Shown piece by piece: positions 1 through 8,646 of a stretch of 64,000 nucleotides of DNA (positions within the stretch are counted from its first letter, which is position 1; every line of letters begins with the position of its first letter). A model generated the notes under the pieces. That model was not told the DNA's origin, searched no databases, and worked only from the letters and a program-made list of their open reading frames with translations. Origin of the DNA: an uncultured Lachnospiraceae bacterium (GTDB taxonomy: Bacteria; Bacillota; Clostridia; Lachnospirales; Lachnospiraceae); NCBI GenBank assembly GCA_947629385.1, contig CANRDO010000005.1:31402-95401 (forward strand), given 5' to 3'. Position numbers and translations under genes: made by a program.

Positions 1-150
1 CATCCAGCAGTCGATGATATTGATCCCCTGTTCGGACGCATAGCGCATCAGCTCCACCGACTCCTCCTCCGGATGTCGCTCCAGCCATTCGCCGCCGAAT
101 CCGATCTCGCTCACCATTAATCCAGTCTTGCCAAGCAGCCTCTTTCTCAT
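1..150 (-). CDS. Aldo/keto reductase, N-terminal part only (cut by window edge)
   Basis: Only the first 50 codons are inside the window. They read as the start of an NADPH-dependent aldo/keto reductase: the segment GKTGLMVSEIGFGG at about residues 8-21 is the usual first strand of the family's TIM barrel, and the next strand reaches INIIDC, near where the catalytic Asp normally follows. The ATG at 150 is preceded by AAGGAGGAA at a good distance. The gene lies 44 bp downstream of the beta-glucuronidase on the same strand, so it is probably co-transcribed. Substrate cannot be inferred. The family call rests on the N-terminal motif only. Confidence 0.8.
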   Translation of the reverse strand, partial: MRKRLLGKTGLMVSEIGFGGEWLERHPEEESVELMRYASEQGINIIDCWM

Positions 151-194
151 CGTTCTTCCTCCTTTTTCATAAAACAGCTTCAGCTATTAATGCT

Positions 195-2015
195 TTATAA
201 TTCCTGATAATATTTCTGTAATACATAAAACGCCGGTTTCTTGTACTTCCTATCCGGGGAGAGGAGTCCCTTGCGGTTATAGTAGCCCTGAATCACATTG
301 GTGCGCCGCGGGCAGCGAAAATCGTACAGAATCCATGGAGTCGTTCCTTTCACGTAAGCGATATTCCGCAGGGTCTCGGCCTGCCGCTCATAGACATAGG
401 CCTGATATTCTTCGGTGCCTTTGTCCTGAATGGTTCCGTGATGTTCCGGCATAGCATCCGCGCCGAATTCTGTGATAATCACCGGCTTTGACGGATCGCT
501 GTTGGCGAAAAGCTGAGGCAGCTGCTCGAAATCGGGAGAATACCACCCGAAATATTCGTTTAAGCCGATAATATCCAGATATTCCGCCAGACGGTCGGCG
601 ATCGCCAGCTTATCCATGCTGACCAGGCACACGGCGGATACCATACGGGTCTCGTCTGCTGCATGGGCGCAGTCAGCCAGACGCTTCATAAATGCAAGTC
701 GTTCGTCGGAGTCTGCGTTCTCATTCCCGACAGACCAGATGATCACACTGGCGCGGTTCCAGTCACGGTAAATTAATTCCTTCAGCTGGTTCTCCGCATC
801 CTCATAGGTTGCCTCGCGGGCGAAACGAATTGCCCAGTAGACCGGTATCTCCTCCCAGAGAAGAATCCCCTCCCGATCGGCCAGCTGCGCCATACGCTCG
901 TCATGGGGATAATGGGCCAGGCGCATAAAGTTGCAATTCATCTCTTTGGCCAGACGAATGGTCTCCAGACGTTCTTCATCGGTGAGCGCCTTGCCGTGGG
1001 CAACGCTCTCTTCGTGACTGCTGATGCCGCGAAGGTAAATGGGACAGCCGTTTAAGAGAATATCGCGTCCCCGGACGCGGATCTCCCGGAAACCTACGGT
1101 GTCGCTGACAGCGTCCTCGCCGCAGGTGAGAAACACGTCGTAGAGCCGGGGATTTTCCGGCGACCATAATTCCGGCGCAGCGTCGATCACAAGCTCGCCA
1201 CAGCCGTCCGAGAGCGGGATCTTCACGCAGATATTAAGCTCCGGAATGCGCAGCTCAGCAGATGATGGCGCAGCGCCCAGCATTTTCGCGGATTGTATGT
1301 TCCCGGCATCCGAAAGCTGTACGCGCGCCTGAATCTTCGAGAATGTTCCGTCCGGCACCAGCGCTATCCGGAATCGCTTTATGTATGTGGCCGGCACCCG
1401 GATCAGTTCGATATCCCGGTAGATCCCGCCGTAATTGAACCAGTCTGTATTCTCTGTAGGCACCTGTTCCGGGCGTCGGGTACTGTCAACCTGAATCAGA
1501 ATCCGGTTCTCCGTCTGCAGCGCATCGGTCACTTCGAAATACGCCGGTGTCGAGCCGCCCTGGTGCATGCCGATGTATTGCCTGTTCAGAAATACCCGGC
1601 AGATGTAATTGGCCGCGCCGATCTTTAAGAATACGCGTTCCTTTGCCCCGGCAGGATCCGTTTTCATGGCTGCGTAGCGGAATGTGCGCGTAAAGACCAT
1701 GCTGCCTTCATAGAGCAGGAACATTTCCTTCTCTGTGTTCCAGCAGCAGGGCAGATTCATAGTCGGCCATTCATCGAAGGAATAATCTACCGGTAATGTG
1801 AAGCCGTTCCCGTCCTGATACCGCTCCTCAAACCAATGCTGACGGAGACAGGTATCGTATTGGTCGACTGCGTAATGCCAGATGCCGTTTAGGGATTCCT
1901 TCCTGCGGCCGCAATCAAAAAACATATCGTCGGCCGTGGCCTGAGGCTCCTCATATTCGCTCAGATAATCCTCCAGATTGATATCAGATACATTTTTCTG
2001 CTGATACCTTTTCAT
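195..2015 (-). CDS. Beta-glucuronidase-like glycoside hydrolase, GH2 family, NxK type
   Basis: This 606-residue cytosolic-looking enzyme (no signal peptide) has the GH2 layout: jelly-roll sugar-binding domain (about 35-205), immunoglobulin-like domain (about 210-315) and TIM barrel (about 320-606). The acid/base Glu is E432 in SVGNEN and the nucleophile E516 in ITEFGAD. N580-R581-K582 fits the NxK signature that in characterised gut glucuronidases contacts the glucuronate carboxylate, so glucuronide hydrolysis is more likely than galactoside hydrolysis. It is close to the E. coli UidA length (about 603). The ATG is preceded by GGGGAGG, which overlaps the stop codon of abiEii. Activity is inferred from motifs, not shown. 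Residue positions count from the ATG at 2015. Confidence 0.9.
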   Translation of the reverse strand: MKRYQQKNVSDINLEDYLSEYEEPQATADDMFFDCGRRKESLNGIWHYAVDQYDTCLRQHWFEERYQDGNGFTLPVDYSFDEWPTMNLPCCWNTEKEMFLLYEGSMVFTRTFRYAAMKTDPAGAKERVFLKIGAANYICRVFLNRQYIGMHQGGSTPAYFEVTDALQTENRILIQVDSTRRPEQVPTENTDWFNYGGIYRDIELIRVPATYIKRFRIALVPDGTFSKIQARVQLSDAGNIQSAKMLGAAPSSAELRIPELNICVKIPLSDGCGELVIDAAPELWSPENPRLYDVFLTCGEDAVSDTVGFREIRVRGRDILLNGCPIYLRGISSHEESVAHGKALTDEERLETIRLAKEMNCNFMRLAHYPHDERMAQLADREGILLWEEIPVYWAIRFAREATYEDAENQLKELIYRDWNRASVIIWSVGNENADSDERLAFMKRLADCAHAADETRMVSAVCLVSMDKLAIADRLAEYLDIIGLNEYFGWYSPDFEQLPQLFANSDPSKPVIITEFGADAMPEHHGTIQDKGTEEYQAYVYERQAETLRNIAYVKGTTPWILYDFRCPRRTNVIQGYYNRKGLLSPDRKYKKPAFYVLQKYYQEL

Positions 2016-2022
2016 ATAGGTT

Positions 2023-2895
2023 TTACCTCCCCACTATAGCACTCTGCTCTGCATGCAAGACCAGGCAAGCTTTACAGATAGAACAGACCGACTGCATGAC
2101 CGTTTCCCATGTAATACCTGCCGCATAACTATTTTTCTTCTGAAAATTTTGCCACAGCTCACGCATGGTATGATTTTTCTCAATCTGGGGCAAAATATGG
2201 TTATAATCTAACAAAACATATTCACTATTACGCCTTTGGCAAGTTGCAGTAAGCGCAGTAAAAAGAGTGGTAGTATCAACCTGTCTGCCTATGTTTTGTA
2301 GAATGTGTATATCGTAAAAATCCCTCAGGCGCGTATTAAATGTTGCCCGTACCAATATCGTTTCAATTTTTTCCGCAAGCACATTTTCAAGAGAATATGC
2401 CCACAAACAAATGGTTCGCTGTTCAAACATCAGCTTGTACTGGTAAGAAATCTCGGAAGGCGTTATCGCATCCCCTGTTGAAATATCAATTTTCCATGGA
2501 ATGCGCATGGTGTCAAGGAAAGTGTCAAGCGAAATGCGTACCCCGCCATACTCTGCCTCATCCATAATAACGGAAACTTCTCTGATCTCAAATCGAACAT
2601 AATCTTCTAATGGTACTGCAATGATTTCTGTTACAATTTCCCGGGCTGTATCCAAATCAAGAGGCAGATTTTTGACCGTAGTGTCAAGATCCATTGTGGA
2701 CCTGTTATCAAGTCCTGCCATCGCGGAAACGAGCATACCTCCCTTTAATACAAAATTGTCTTTGTATTTTGATAAGACAATGCGCTCCAAAAAGCGCTCC
2801 ATCGCATAATTACGAATGAGCAGCTGCGATTTCCCACTATCGCCTTTCGCTATATTCCGGACCAGATCTTTTAACTGTCTTGAAGATTTAATCAT
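2023..2895 (-). CDS. abiEii: AbiEii-family nucleotidyltransferase toxin (type IV TA)
   Basis: This 290-residue protein is the toxin half of an AbiE system. The family's nucleotidyltransferase motifs are visible: KGG at 51-53, the metal-binding TMDLD with D69 and D71, K176 in LAEKIET, and RDFYDI at 191-196. In characterised AbiE systems the toxin is a GTP-binding nucleotidyltransferase that arrests growth and contributes to phage resistance. Its start overlaps the end of abiEi at ATGA (coordinate 2895), so the two are translationally coupled. All catalytic residues look intact. The last codons GTG GGG AGG TAA double as the ribosome binding site of the downstream glucuronidase. Confidence 0.9.
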   Translation of the reverse strand: MIKSSRQLKDLVRNIAKGDSGKSQLLIRNYAMERFLERIVLSKYKDNFVLKGGMLVSAMAGLDNRSTMDLDTTVKNLPLDLDTAREIVTEIIAVPLEDYVRFEIREVSVIMDEAEYGGVRISLDTFLDTMRIPWKIDISTGDAITPSEISYQYKLMFEQRTICLWAYSLENVLAEKIETILVRATFNTRLRDFYDIHILQNIGRQVDTTTLFTALTATCQRRNSEYVLLDYNHILPQIEKNHTMRELWQNFQKKNSYAAGITWETVMQSVCSICKACLVLHAEQSAIVGR

Positions 2896-3497
2896 TAAAA
2901 CAGCACCCCCATAGTTTCTCTGATCCGCTTTTCCAATCGCATCTTTTCCGCATACGCCATAAGCCGGGATAAATTTTTATCTTTGCGCCGCATATATTCT
3001 ATCAATGTATAGTTGAAAACAGAGGCATCCATTTCCGACCGTTTACGAATGATGTCGCAAATGGTACGCTCCATGTCGTAAGTAACGACCTGGTATCCAC
3101 CCGGCGATGTCATATCGCACAACCCCAGTTCATGCCATTCCTTTTTTACATAAATAACGCGAACACCTTTCTTGACCAGCATTTGGCTATTATATTTCGC
3201 ATCTACCGTTACCGTCAAAGGAATGGGTTCTTTTTCCGCAAGTCCATGCAGATACAGCGCAGTTTCATGGGAATACACCACTTGAGGAATCTGGGTCTGT
3301 AACAGGTACATTTCATCCGGCCATACATCAGGAGAAACATAAAGGCCATGGGCAATCTTCTCAAGTCCCGCTTTTTTCGCATATTGATAAAAATATTCTT
3401 TTGAAATACCCGCAGCCACAACCTCTGATGTTTTCAGAACTCCATTATTTTCTGCGAGCATCCTTTCAATCATTTCTCTCTTCAAATTTATCACCAA
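2895..3497 (-). CDS. abiEi: AbiEi-family antitoxin / transcriptional repressor
   Basis: This 200-residue protein has an N-terminal winged-helix segment (about 1-55, with LKTSEVVAAGISKEYFYQYA) followed by the AbiEi C-terminal domain. AbiEi proteins counteract AbiEii and repress their own operon by binding inverted repeats. An inverted repeat lies directly upstream, over the -10 box (3503-3531), which supports autoregulation here. The longest frame starts at a TTG (3497); the ATG at 3473, preceded by GAAGAGAG, is an equally reasonable start. The coding end overlaps abiEii. Family assignment is firm because the partner gene is adjacent and intact. Confidence 0.88.
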   Translation of the reverse strand: MVINLKREMIERMLAENNGVLKTSEVVAAGISKEYFYQYAKKAGLEKIAHGLYVSPDVWPDEMYLLQTQIPQVVYSHETALYLHGLAEKEPIPLTVTVDAKYNSQMLVKKGVRVIYVKKEWHELGLCDMTSPGGYQVVTYDMERTICDIIRKRSEMDASVFNYTLIEYMRRKDKNLSRLMAYAEKMRLEKRIRETMGVLF

Positions 3498-3502
3498 CTT
3501 TC

Positions 3503-3531
3503 ATACGGAAATCATAATATATTTACCGTAT
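3503..3531 (-). promoter_or_regulatory. Inverted-repeat operator over the abiE -10 box
   Basis: Left arm ATACGGAAAT (3503-3512) and right arm ATTTACCGTAT (3521-3531) are inverted copies apart from one extra base. The repeat covers the -10 hexamer and the presumed start point of abiEi. Its position is what would be expected for a self-repressing AbiEi site. Binding is an inference. Confidence 0.6.
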
Positions 3532-3540
3532 AAAAGTCAA
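3511..3540 (-). promoter_or_regulatory. Promoter of abiEi-abiEii (and probably the glucuronidase)
   Basis: On the minus strand TTGACT (3535-3540) and TATGAT (3511-3516) are 18 bp apart, a good sigma-A type promoter. No better promoter was seen in front of the glucuronidase, whose ribosome binding site lies inside abiEii. Confidence 0.65.
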
Positions 3541-3565
3541 TATAATCTTTCATTTATTGCTCTGA

Positions 3566-3895
3566 TCATTTCTTTTTGCAAATGGTATTGCAGGCAATCA
3601 CAATTCCAATCGCATCCGCAAATATGATTCCAACTGCAATATATACAAAATTGGCCGGAAGCACATTTTCAAATACACCCATAATAAAGATGAGTATAAC
3701 AATCACTCCCAGGCCGCTTCCGGTTACCCGGCATAATTTCTTTGCGTCGTACTTTTCCTTTTTTGGCGCTGTATTATAACCGCTGACAAGCCAGCTTCCG
3801 TGACCTGAAATTAAAACGATGGAAATGATCGCCAGTACAAGAAGCGCAGCCCATAGAATCCACTTCGGGCCGTGCGATATATCAGCCAATTTCAT
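3566..3895 (-). CDS. Small membrane protein, DUF3784-like
   Basis: From the chosen start the protein is 109 residues with three likely membrane segments (about 12-31, 62-80 and 82-100). The segment GSWLVSGYNTAPKKEKYDAKKLC after the first helix resembles the DUF3784 family, small membrane proteins of unknown function common in Clostridia. The ATG at 3895 is preferred because GGAGGGG lies 7-8 bases upstream; a longer frame to 3928 lacks such a site. Nothing in the neighbourhood suggests a role. Confidence 0.75.
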   Translation of the reverse strand: MKLADISHGPKWILWAALLVLAIISIVLISGHGSWLVSGYNTAPKKEKYDAKKLCRVTGSGLGVIVILIFIMGVFENVLPANFVYIAVGIIFADAIGIVIACNTICKKK

Positions 3896-3986
3896 TGCGC
3901 CACCCCTCCTCTTTACATCCTGTTCCAATCTACAGATTCACGCAAATCTGACAATGCTTTTGCAGACACTTTTTCGTTGAATTTAT

Positions 3987-4739
3987 TTAATTCCTTATCT
4001 GTGTTATCATATATGCAGCATATTCATGGGCATTCTTTTCATCCCATTCTGTTGACTTGTCTGACAAATATTCATCCAACGCCTGTACTATTAAAGTTCG
4101 ATACTTTTCAGGGACATTGCATATTCCCCATTTACCGCCTTCCTGTTTTGACAGGATAAGTTCTTCCTTTTTATACGCTAATACTCTGCATAAGTTCAGA
4201 ATAATGTAAGTGGGATTATCCATTATTTCCGTTTCGGCTTCCTTAATATCATTCCAGATACTATCAAAGTAATCTTCTTCACTGACTGCTCCAAAGACAT
4301 CTTTGATATCGCTTCCATAAAGACATTTTCCCCTGTGATAAATAATCGTAAAGTGAGCTGCCAGATCTTTATCTGTTCCCTTCATTTTCTCAATATAATC
4401 GAAAGGATCCGTTTTATACCATTCTAAATGTGCAATAGAAAAGTGCAATTCGAAAGGTGTCGGATAAACAAACGGATTGCATACCCCTCTTTTCACAATG
4501 CTTAATTCGATTCCCTTTGGAGGAGCATAGGTATTTAGTGCCACAACCATATCCATGAAGCGATGTTTTATGCTGTTTGGAATAGCTTCCTCAACAACAA
4601 CTAACAGATCAATATCACTCTTTTTCTCATTGTAGCATCCCATAACAGCAGAGCCATGAAGATAAATCCCGGTCAGATTATCTCCTAATACTTTTTGACT
4701 TTGTGTGACAAAACTTTTGAGCAGATCATTTAAGTACAT
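3987..4739 (-). CDS. AadA-like aminoglycoside nucleotidyltransferase (DUF4111 type)
   Basis: This 250-residue protein has the polymerase-beta type nucleotidyltransferase core HGSAVMGCYNEKKSDIDLLV, with G29-S30 and metal-binding D42 and D44. E78 in GIELSIV matches the position of the catalytic base of AadA adenylyltransferases. The C-terminal helical half resembles DUF4111. Family members adenylate streptomycin or spectinomycin, but many chromosomal homologues have no tested resistance role, so the substrate is open. The start follows AGGAGA at 8 bases. It stands alone between a hypothetical gene and a repeat region, which suggests an accessory gene. Confidence 0.8.
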   Translation of the reverse strand: MYLNDLLKSFVTQSQKVLGDNLTGIYLHGSAVMGCYNEKKSDIDLLVVVEEAIPNSIKHRFMDMVVALNTYAPPKGIELSIVKRGVCNPFVYPTPFELHFSIAHLEWYKTDPFDYIEKMKGTDKDLAAHFTIIYHRGKCLYGSDIKDVFGAVSEEDYFDSIWNDIKEAETEIMDNPTYIILNLCRVLAYKKEELILSKQEGGKWGICNVPEKYRTLIVQALDEYLSDKSTEWDEKNAHEYAAYMITQIRN

Positions 4740-4887
4740 ATCTGACGTCTCCTAATAAAACATCTCTGATTTTTCAGCGCTGTTATCGGAACGATAAACA
4801 CTCCGTCCGGCCGCACATAAGCGGCGTTTGACATCCCGCAGATCACGCAAAGAACCGCTGGCGGTATGCCGCCGCCGGCAGCAAGGT

Positions 4888-4970
4888 CATTCGGTCAAAT
4901 TCCAGATTTTCATTCGGTCAGATTCTATATTTTCATTCGGTCAGATTCTATATTTTCATTCGGTCAAATT
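4888..4970. repeat. 23-bp tandem repeat, four copies
   Basis: The decamer CATTCGGTCA occurs at 4888, 4911, 4934 and 4957, exactly 23 bp apart. Copies 2 and 3 are identical over the whole unit (CATTCGGTCA followed by GATTCTATATTTT); copies 1 and 4 drift at their 3' parts. The unit is not a multiple of three and there is no spacer variation, so it is neither a coding repeat nor a CRISPR. Function unknown. Confidence 0.85.
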
Positions 4971-4976
4971 TTGTGC

Positions 4977-5015
4977 TTACATCTTAATAAACTGCTTTGT
5001 TGTATATTCTGCCAT
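4977..5015 (-). pseudogene. Possible truncated reading frame of 12 codons
   Basis: An ATG at 5015 preceded by AAAGGATG gives only 12 residues (MAEYTTKQFIKM) before a stop, directly beside the 23-bp repeat. It looks like the start of a gene whose remainder was lost, but it may be chance. Confidence 0.2.
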
Positions 5016-5045
5016 AGACACACATCCTTTCTACTAACATGTATA

Positions 5046-5189
5046 CTAGAGTTTCAAAAAAGTTTCAAGCAAGGATTGAAATGGGCTTTCTAAAGCAGAT
5101 TCGAGCAAGTTTTCATCTCTGATTCCGTCACTGCCTCCATATGCCTTAACTAACTGAAAATGAAGCATCAAAATCTGCTTTTTATTAAT
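5046..5189 (-). pseudogene. Remnant of a Doc-type (Fic/DOC) toxin gene
   Basis: The minus strand encodes a short frame whose core, HFQLVKAYGGSDGIRDENLL, followed by ESALESPFQS, closely resembles the N-terminal part of death-on-curing toxins, where a GG-x-GIRD-x-LLESAL-x-PFQ pattern is typical. The match stops abruptly after PFQS and runs into a stop at 5046. The catalytic HxFx(D/N)(A/G)NKR motif is absent. Upstream the frame is closed by a stop just before 5189 and no antitoxin gene is present. The frame has an internal ATG at 5168. This is a decayed toxin fragment, not an active gene. Confidence 0.7.
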
Positions 5190-5240
5190 TCAACCTATTT
5201 TTCTTCTTACACATTTTGACTAAAATTGAAAAAAGGCTGA

Positions 5241-5759
5241 CTAAATCAGATACATACGATCCGCTATGATCAGCACAAAACCAATGATACAAAATAGTAT
5301 ACCTCCTGTGGAAAAGCCCAGTCCAAGCATCTTATATCCTTTCCCATTCGATAAGGAGGCCTTTTGGGGGTTATTCACATCGTAATATACTGGCACTGTT
5401 TTCCCCAGCTTCTTTTGAGCAAGTCCTTTGTTATAGGACAACCCGCTGGCTCTGGAATACGTCCTTCCCTCCACAGCATATTGAAAGACAGGCGCATACA
5501 TAGTATTGTTTCCGCCGAGATTTCCGACGGAATGTCCGGTGTTCACATTCGTTTGAACCCGAAGCTTACGATCTCCCCTGGGATCTGCATCCTCCTCTTC
5601 TGCCCGCTTATTATACTGATATCCTTCCCATGTGATATCTATGATCACTCCTGTCGTCTCTCCTGAATATCGGGCAAGATGTCTCCAACAAATGACAAAA
5701 ATGATACCCACCAACAACAAGATCAGCCCCATTATTAAAAATATATTTCCTGCTATCAT
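5241..5759 (-). CDS. DUF3592-like membrane protein
   Basis: This 172-residue protein has a membrane helix at each end (about 4-24 and 146-167) around an extracytoplasmic-looking domain. The pattern APVFQYAVEGRTYSRASG followed by GKTVPVYYDVNNPQKA is characteristic of the DUF3592 family, which has no established function. The ATG is preceded by GGGAGG at 6 bases. Downstream lies the Doc remnant; upstream, 120 bp away, the Fic gene ends. No operon partner is evident. Confidence 0.8.
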   Translation of the reverse strand: MIAGNIFLIMGLILLLVGIIFVICWRHLARYSGETTGVIIDITWEGYQYNKRAEEEDADPRGDRKLRVQTNVNTGHSVGNLGGNNTMYAPVFQYAVEGRTYSRASGLSYNKGLAQKKLGKTVPVYYDVNNPQKASLSNGKGYKMLGLGFSTGGILFCIIGFVLIIADRMYLI

Positions 5760-5879
5760 ATTCTACCTCCCAATGCGCACAAACAGATTTACTTTTTCAA
5801 ATCATGTGATAATAAGTTCCATGCCGCCAAAGAATCCGATGAAGCAAAACAAAAAATATTGTTGAGTATACCATAGTTA

Positions 5880-7019
5880 TTACGTATCCTTCCGCAGAAT
5901 GTCCAGATATTCCTGATAGGCAAATACCCGATTTCTGCTGACGTTGTTTGTTTGAATCAGGATTCCTTTTTCCTCCAGTCGTTTCACTGCACCTGATACC
6001 GTACTGAATGACAATCCCAGCGCTCCGGCAGTCTTTCGAATGTCGATAATCGGATTCTGCTCCAGATAAGCGAACAGCGCTTTTACCGTCTTTGCGGCTC
6101 GACCCATTCCGTTGATCACCGCCATACTTCGGTCATGCAGCAAAGCCAACTCCCGAATAGTCTCCGAAGCGTCCTCCGCCGAAGACTGCACCGCCCGCAG
6201 AAAGAATTTGACCCACTGTTCGTAATTATCCTTGCTGCGCACTTCGCTCATCCGATCATAGTACTCAATCCGATTCTTCTTCAGGTAAAACGAGATATAC
6301 AAGGCAGGCAAATGCAAAGCACCCCGTTCCATCAAAAACAAGGTGATCAGCAGCCTTCCTACACGGCCGTTCCCGTCCAGGAAAGGATGGATCGTCTCAA
6401 ACTGATAATGGATCAAAGCCGCCTGGATCAGCACATCCAGCGGGTCTTCCGCATGGATATATTTCTCCAGATCCGACATGGCATCCACCATATCCTCCGG
6501 TCGGGGCGGGATATATCTGGCTGTTTTCAACGTGCTCCCTGCCGCGCCGATCCAGTTCTGGGAAGTCCGGAACTCTCCCGGACTTTTTTCCTGCCCACGC
6601 ACGCCTTCCATCAGAACCGCGTGTGTCTCCTTGATCAACCGGTTACATAGCGGCAGTGTGTTCAAGCGGTTCAACGCATACTCCGTAGCGCGGATGTAGT
6701 TAATCACATCTGCAACATTCTGATTGGCGTTTTTTTCGATCAGAGGATCCAGCACATCTTCCAGCGTCGCCTGCGTTCCTTCAATTTGCGAAGAAAGCAA
6801 CGCCTCCTTGCGAACGTACATGGATACGAACAGATTCATGTCAGGGATATTTGAGGATAATGTATCGAGTGCCGTCAGGGCTTTGGCTGCCTGTACCAGC
6901 GTCTGAATCATCTCCTCGTCCATATTCAGCGCCGGTGGCAATGGAGCAGGACGAAAAGACTGGTACGCCATCTCTCCACTTAAGTTTTTAATATATTCAC
7001 CGGCTCTTCCCATACGCAC
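5880..7019 (-). CDS. Fic-domain protein (probable AMP-transferase) with C-terminal winged helix
   Basis: This 379-residue protein has a Fic_N segment, the Fic core and a DNA-binding-like winged helix at about 305-375. The catalytic loop HPFLDGNGRVGR (211-222) is complete, with H211 as the base. SSQIEG at 76-81 is the inhibitory helix motif (S/T)xxxE(G/N), placed N-terminal to the core, so this is a class II, self-inhibited Fic enzyme. Fic proteins usually transfer AMP to Ser, Thr or Tyr of a target; the target here is unknown. It is a solitary gene with its own promoter. Positions count from the ATG at 7019. Confidence 0.9.
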   Translation of the reverse strand: MRMGRAGEYIKNLSGEMAYQSFRPAPLPPALNMDEEMIQTLVQAAKALTALDTLSSNIPDMNLFVSMYVRKEALLSSQIEGTQATLEDVLDPLIEKNANQNVADVINYIRATEYALNRLNTLPLCNRLIKETHAVLMEGVRGQEKSPGEFRTSQNWIGAAGSTLKTARYIPPRPEDMVDAMSDLEKYIHAEDPLDVLIQAALIHYQFETIHPFLDGNGRVGRLLITLFLMERGALHLPALYISFYLKKNRIEYYDRMSEVRSKDNYEQWVKFFLRAVQSSAEDASETIRELALLHDRSMAVINGMGRAAKTVKALFAYLEQNPIIDIRKTAGALGLSFSTVSGAVKRLEEKGILIQTNNVSRNRVFAYQEYLDILRKDT

Positions 7020-7044
7020 ACCTCCAAATTGTAATAACGCTTAT

Positions 7045-7073
7045 ATTATGTCTCCTTTATTTTGACTTGTCAA
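7045..7073 (-). promoter_or_regulatory. Promoter of the fic gene
   Basis: Minus-strand TTGACA (7068-7073) and CATAAT (7045-7050) are separated by 17 bp, 25 bp upstream of the fic start. Confidence 0.65.
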
Positions 7074-7160
7074 CTGAAATCAAAATAAATGTTTCTTTTA
7101 TTAGCGTTTTCTCAATCTTTCAAAAATATACTGCTCTCAGAATGGCTTTTTAAGATATTC

Positions 7161-7189
7161 TTGCATTTTAGGAAACATGCTTGTATAAT
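7161..7189 (+). promoter_or_regulatory. Promoter of the first MATE gene
   Basis: TTGCAT (7161-7166) and TATAAT (7184-7189) with a 17-bp spacer lie 28 bp upstream of the MATE start. The -10 box falls inside the longer open frame, which argues for the later start codon. Confidence 0.65.
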
Positions 7190-7216
7190 AGCTCCACATT
7201 TGAAGGAGTTGATCCT

Positions 7217-8569
7217 ATGGCATCAGTAAAAAACATGACCTCCGGCTCCCCGCTGAGGATTCTTTTTTCTTTTGCGCTGCCGCTGATGGTCGGCAATGTT
7301 TTCCAGCAGCTCTATACGCTGGTGGACTCGATGGTCGTCGGCAAGGTGCTCGGGCTTGACGCGCTGGCCGCCGTCGGCAACGGGGAATGGCTCAACTGGC
7401 TCGTCCTGAGCCTGATCCAGGGCTTCGCGCAGGGCTTTTCCATCCGTCTCGCGCAGGATTTCGGCGCAAACGATACGGAAAGGCTCAAGAGAACCTACGC
7501 TACATCGCTGAAGCTTTCGATCCTGTGCGCGGCGGGCGTTTTCTGCTTTGCGTTCGCGGCGCTGCGGCCGATCCTGCGCCTGCTGAACACGCCGGCCGAG
7601 ATCTTTCCGATCACCGTGACGTACCTGAGCGTGATCTTCGCGGGCGTCCCGATCGTCATGGCGTACAACTTTCTGGCCTCCGTCCTGCGCGCCCTCGGCG
7701 ACAGCCGGACGCCCCTGTACGCTATGATCGTCGCCTCACTCTGCAATATCGTCCTCGACCTTCTGTTTGTGATCGTCTTTCACTGGGGCGTCGCGGGCGC
7801 AGCCGCCGCCACGCTGATCGGACAGCTTCTGTCGGCGGTGATCTGTTACCGCTCGCTGCGCAAAATTGACGTGATACGGACATCAGAAGCGGAGCGCGGC
7901 CTTGACAGAGGGCTCGCCGCCACGCTTCTGAAGCTTGCCATGCCGTTCGCGTTCCAGAATCTGATCATCTCGGTCGGCGGACTCGTCGTTCAGTTTGTGA
8001 TCAACGGCTTCGGCGTCCTGTACATCGCCGGTTTCACGGCAACGAACAAGCTCTATGGGATTCTTGAGATCGCCGCGATCTCCTACGGTTTCGCGCTCAC
8101 GACCTACGTTGGGCAAAATTACGGCGCAGCCAAAATCCGGCGGATCCACAAGGGCGTCCACACAGGCGCTGTGGTGGGCGCCGCGACCGCGGCTCTCATC
8201 AGCACGGCCATGTTCCTGTTTGGCAGGCAGATCGTCAGCGCTTTTATCTCGGGCGACCCCAAAGACACGGCCGCCACGATCGAGATCGCCTATCACTATC
8301 TCTGCATCATGGCGGCCTTCTTGCCGGTACTATATTTTCTTCACATTTACCGCTCTTCCCTGCAAGGGCTCGGCGACACGGTCATGCCGATGGTGTCGGG
8401 TGGGGCGGAATTTGTCATGCGCACGCTGTCAATCCTCATCCTGCCAAGGCTGATCGGCAATGAGGGACTGTTCTGGGCAGAAGTGCTCGCGTGGGCGGGC
8501 GCGGATGCCGTACTGCTGCCCAGCTATTATGTCCGGATGGCACGCATCAAAAGGCAGTATGCCGGGTAA
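7217..8569 (+). CDS. MATE-family multidrug/cation antiporter
   Basis: This 450-residue integral membrane protein has the length and twelve-helix hydrophobic pattern of MATE exporters. Typical first-helix residues (SLIVDSMVVGK-like LVDSMVVGKVLG) and the repeat in the second half (INGFGVLYIAGFTATNKL) mark the two homologous six-helix halves. MATE proteins expel cationic compounds in exchange for Na+ or H+. The ATG at 7217 is chosen because GAAGGAGTT stands 7 bases upstream and because the promoter -10 box overlaps any earlier start. The downstream gene is convergent. Substrate unknown. Confidence 0.9.
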   Translation: MASVKNMTSGSPLRILFSFALPLMVGNVFQQLYTLVDSMVVGKVLGLDALAAVGNGEWLNWLVLSLIQGFAQGFSIRLAQDFGANDTERLKRTYATSLKLSILCAAGVFCFAFAALRPILRLLNTPAEIFPITVTYLSVIFAGVPIVMAYNFLASVLRALGDSRTPLYAMIVASLCNIVLDLLFVIVFHWGVAGAAAATLIGQLLSAVICYRSLRKIDVIRTSEAERGLDRGLAATLLKLAMPFAFQNLIISVGGLVVQFVINGFGVLYIAGFTATNKLYGILEIAAISYGFALTTYVGQNYGAAKIRRIHKGVHTGAVVGAATAALISTAMFLFGRQIVSAFISGDPKDTAATIEIAYHYLCIMAAFLPVLYFLHIYRSSLQGLGDTVMPMVSGGAEFVMRTLSILILPRLIGNEGLFWAEVLAWAGADAVLLPSYYVRMARIKRQYAG

Positions 8570-8646
8570 ATCATATCAAACTGAGACGACTACACACTGC
8601 AATCGGAAAAACTCAGGCTGAAAAAGGCAGCATATGTCTCAATCCA

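Noticed and set aside
4888..4970. 23-bp repeats as a minimal CRISPR array
   Set aside because: No unique spacers, only drift within the same unit, and no cas genes nearby.
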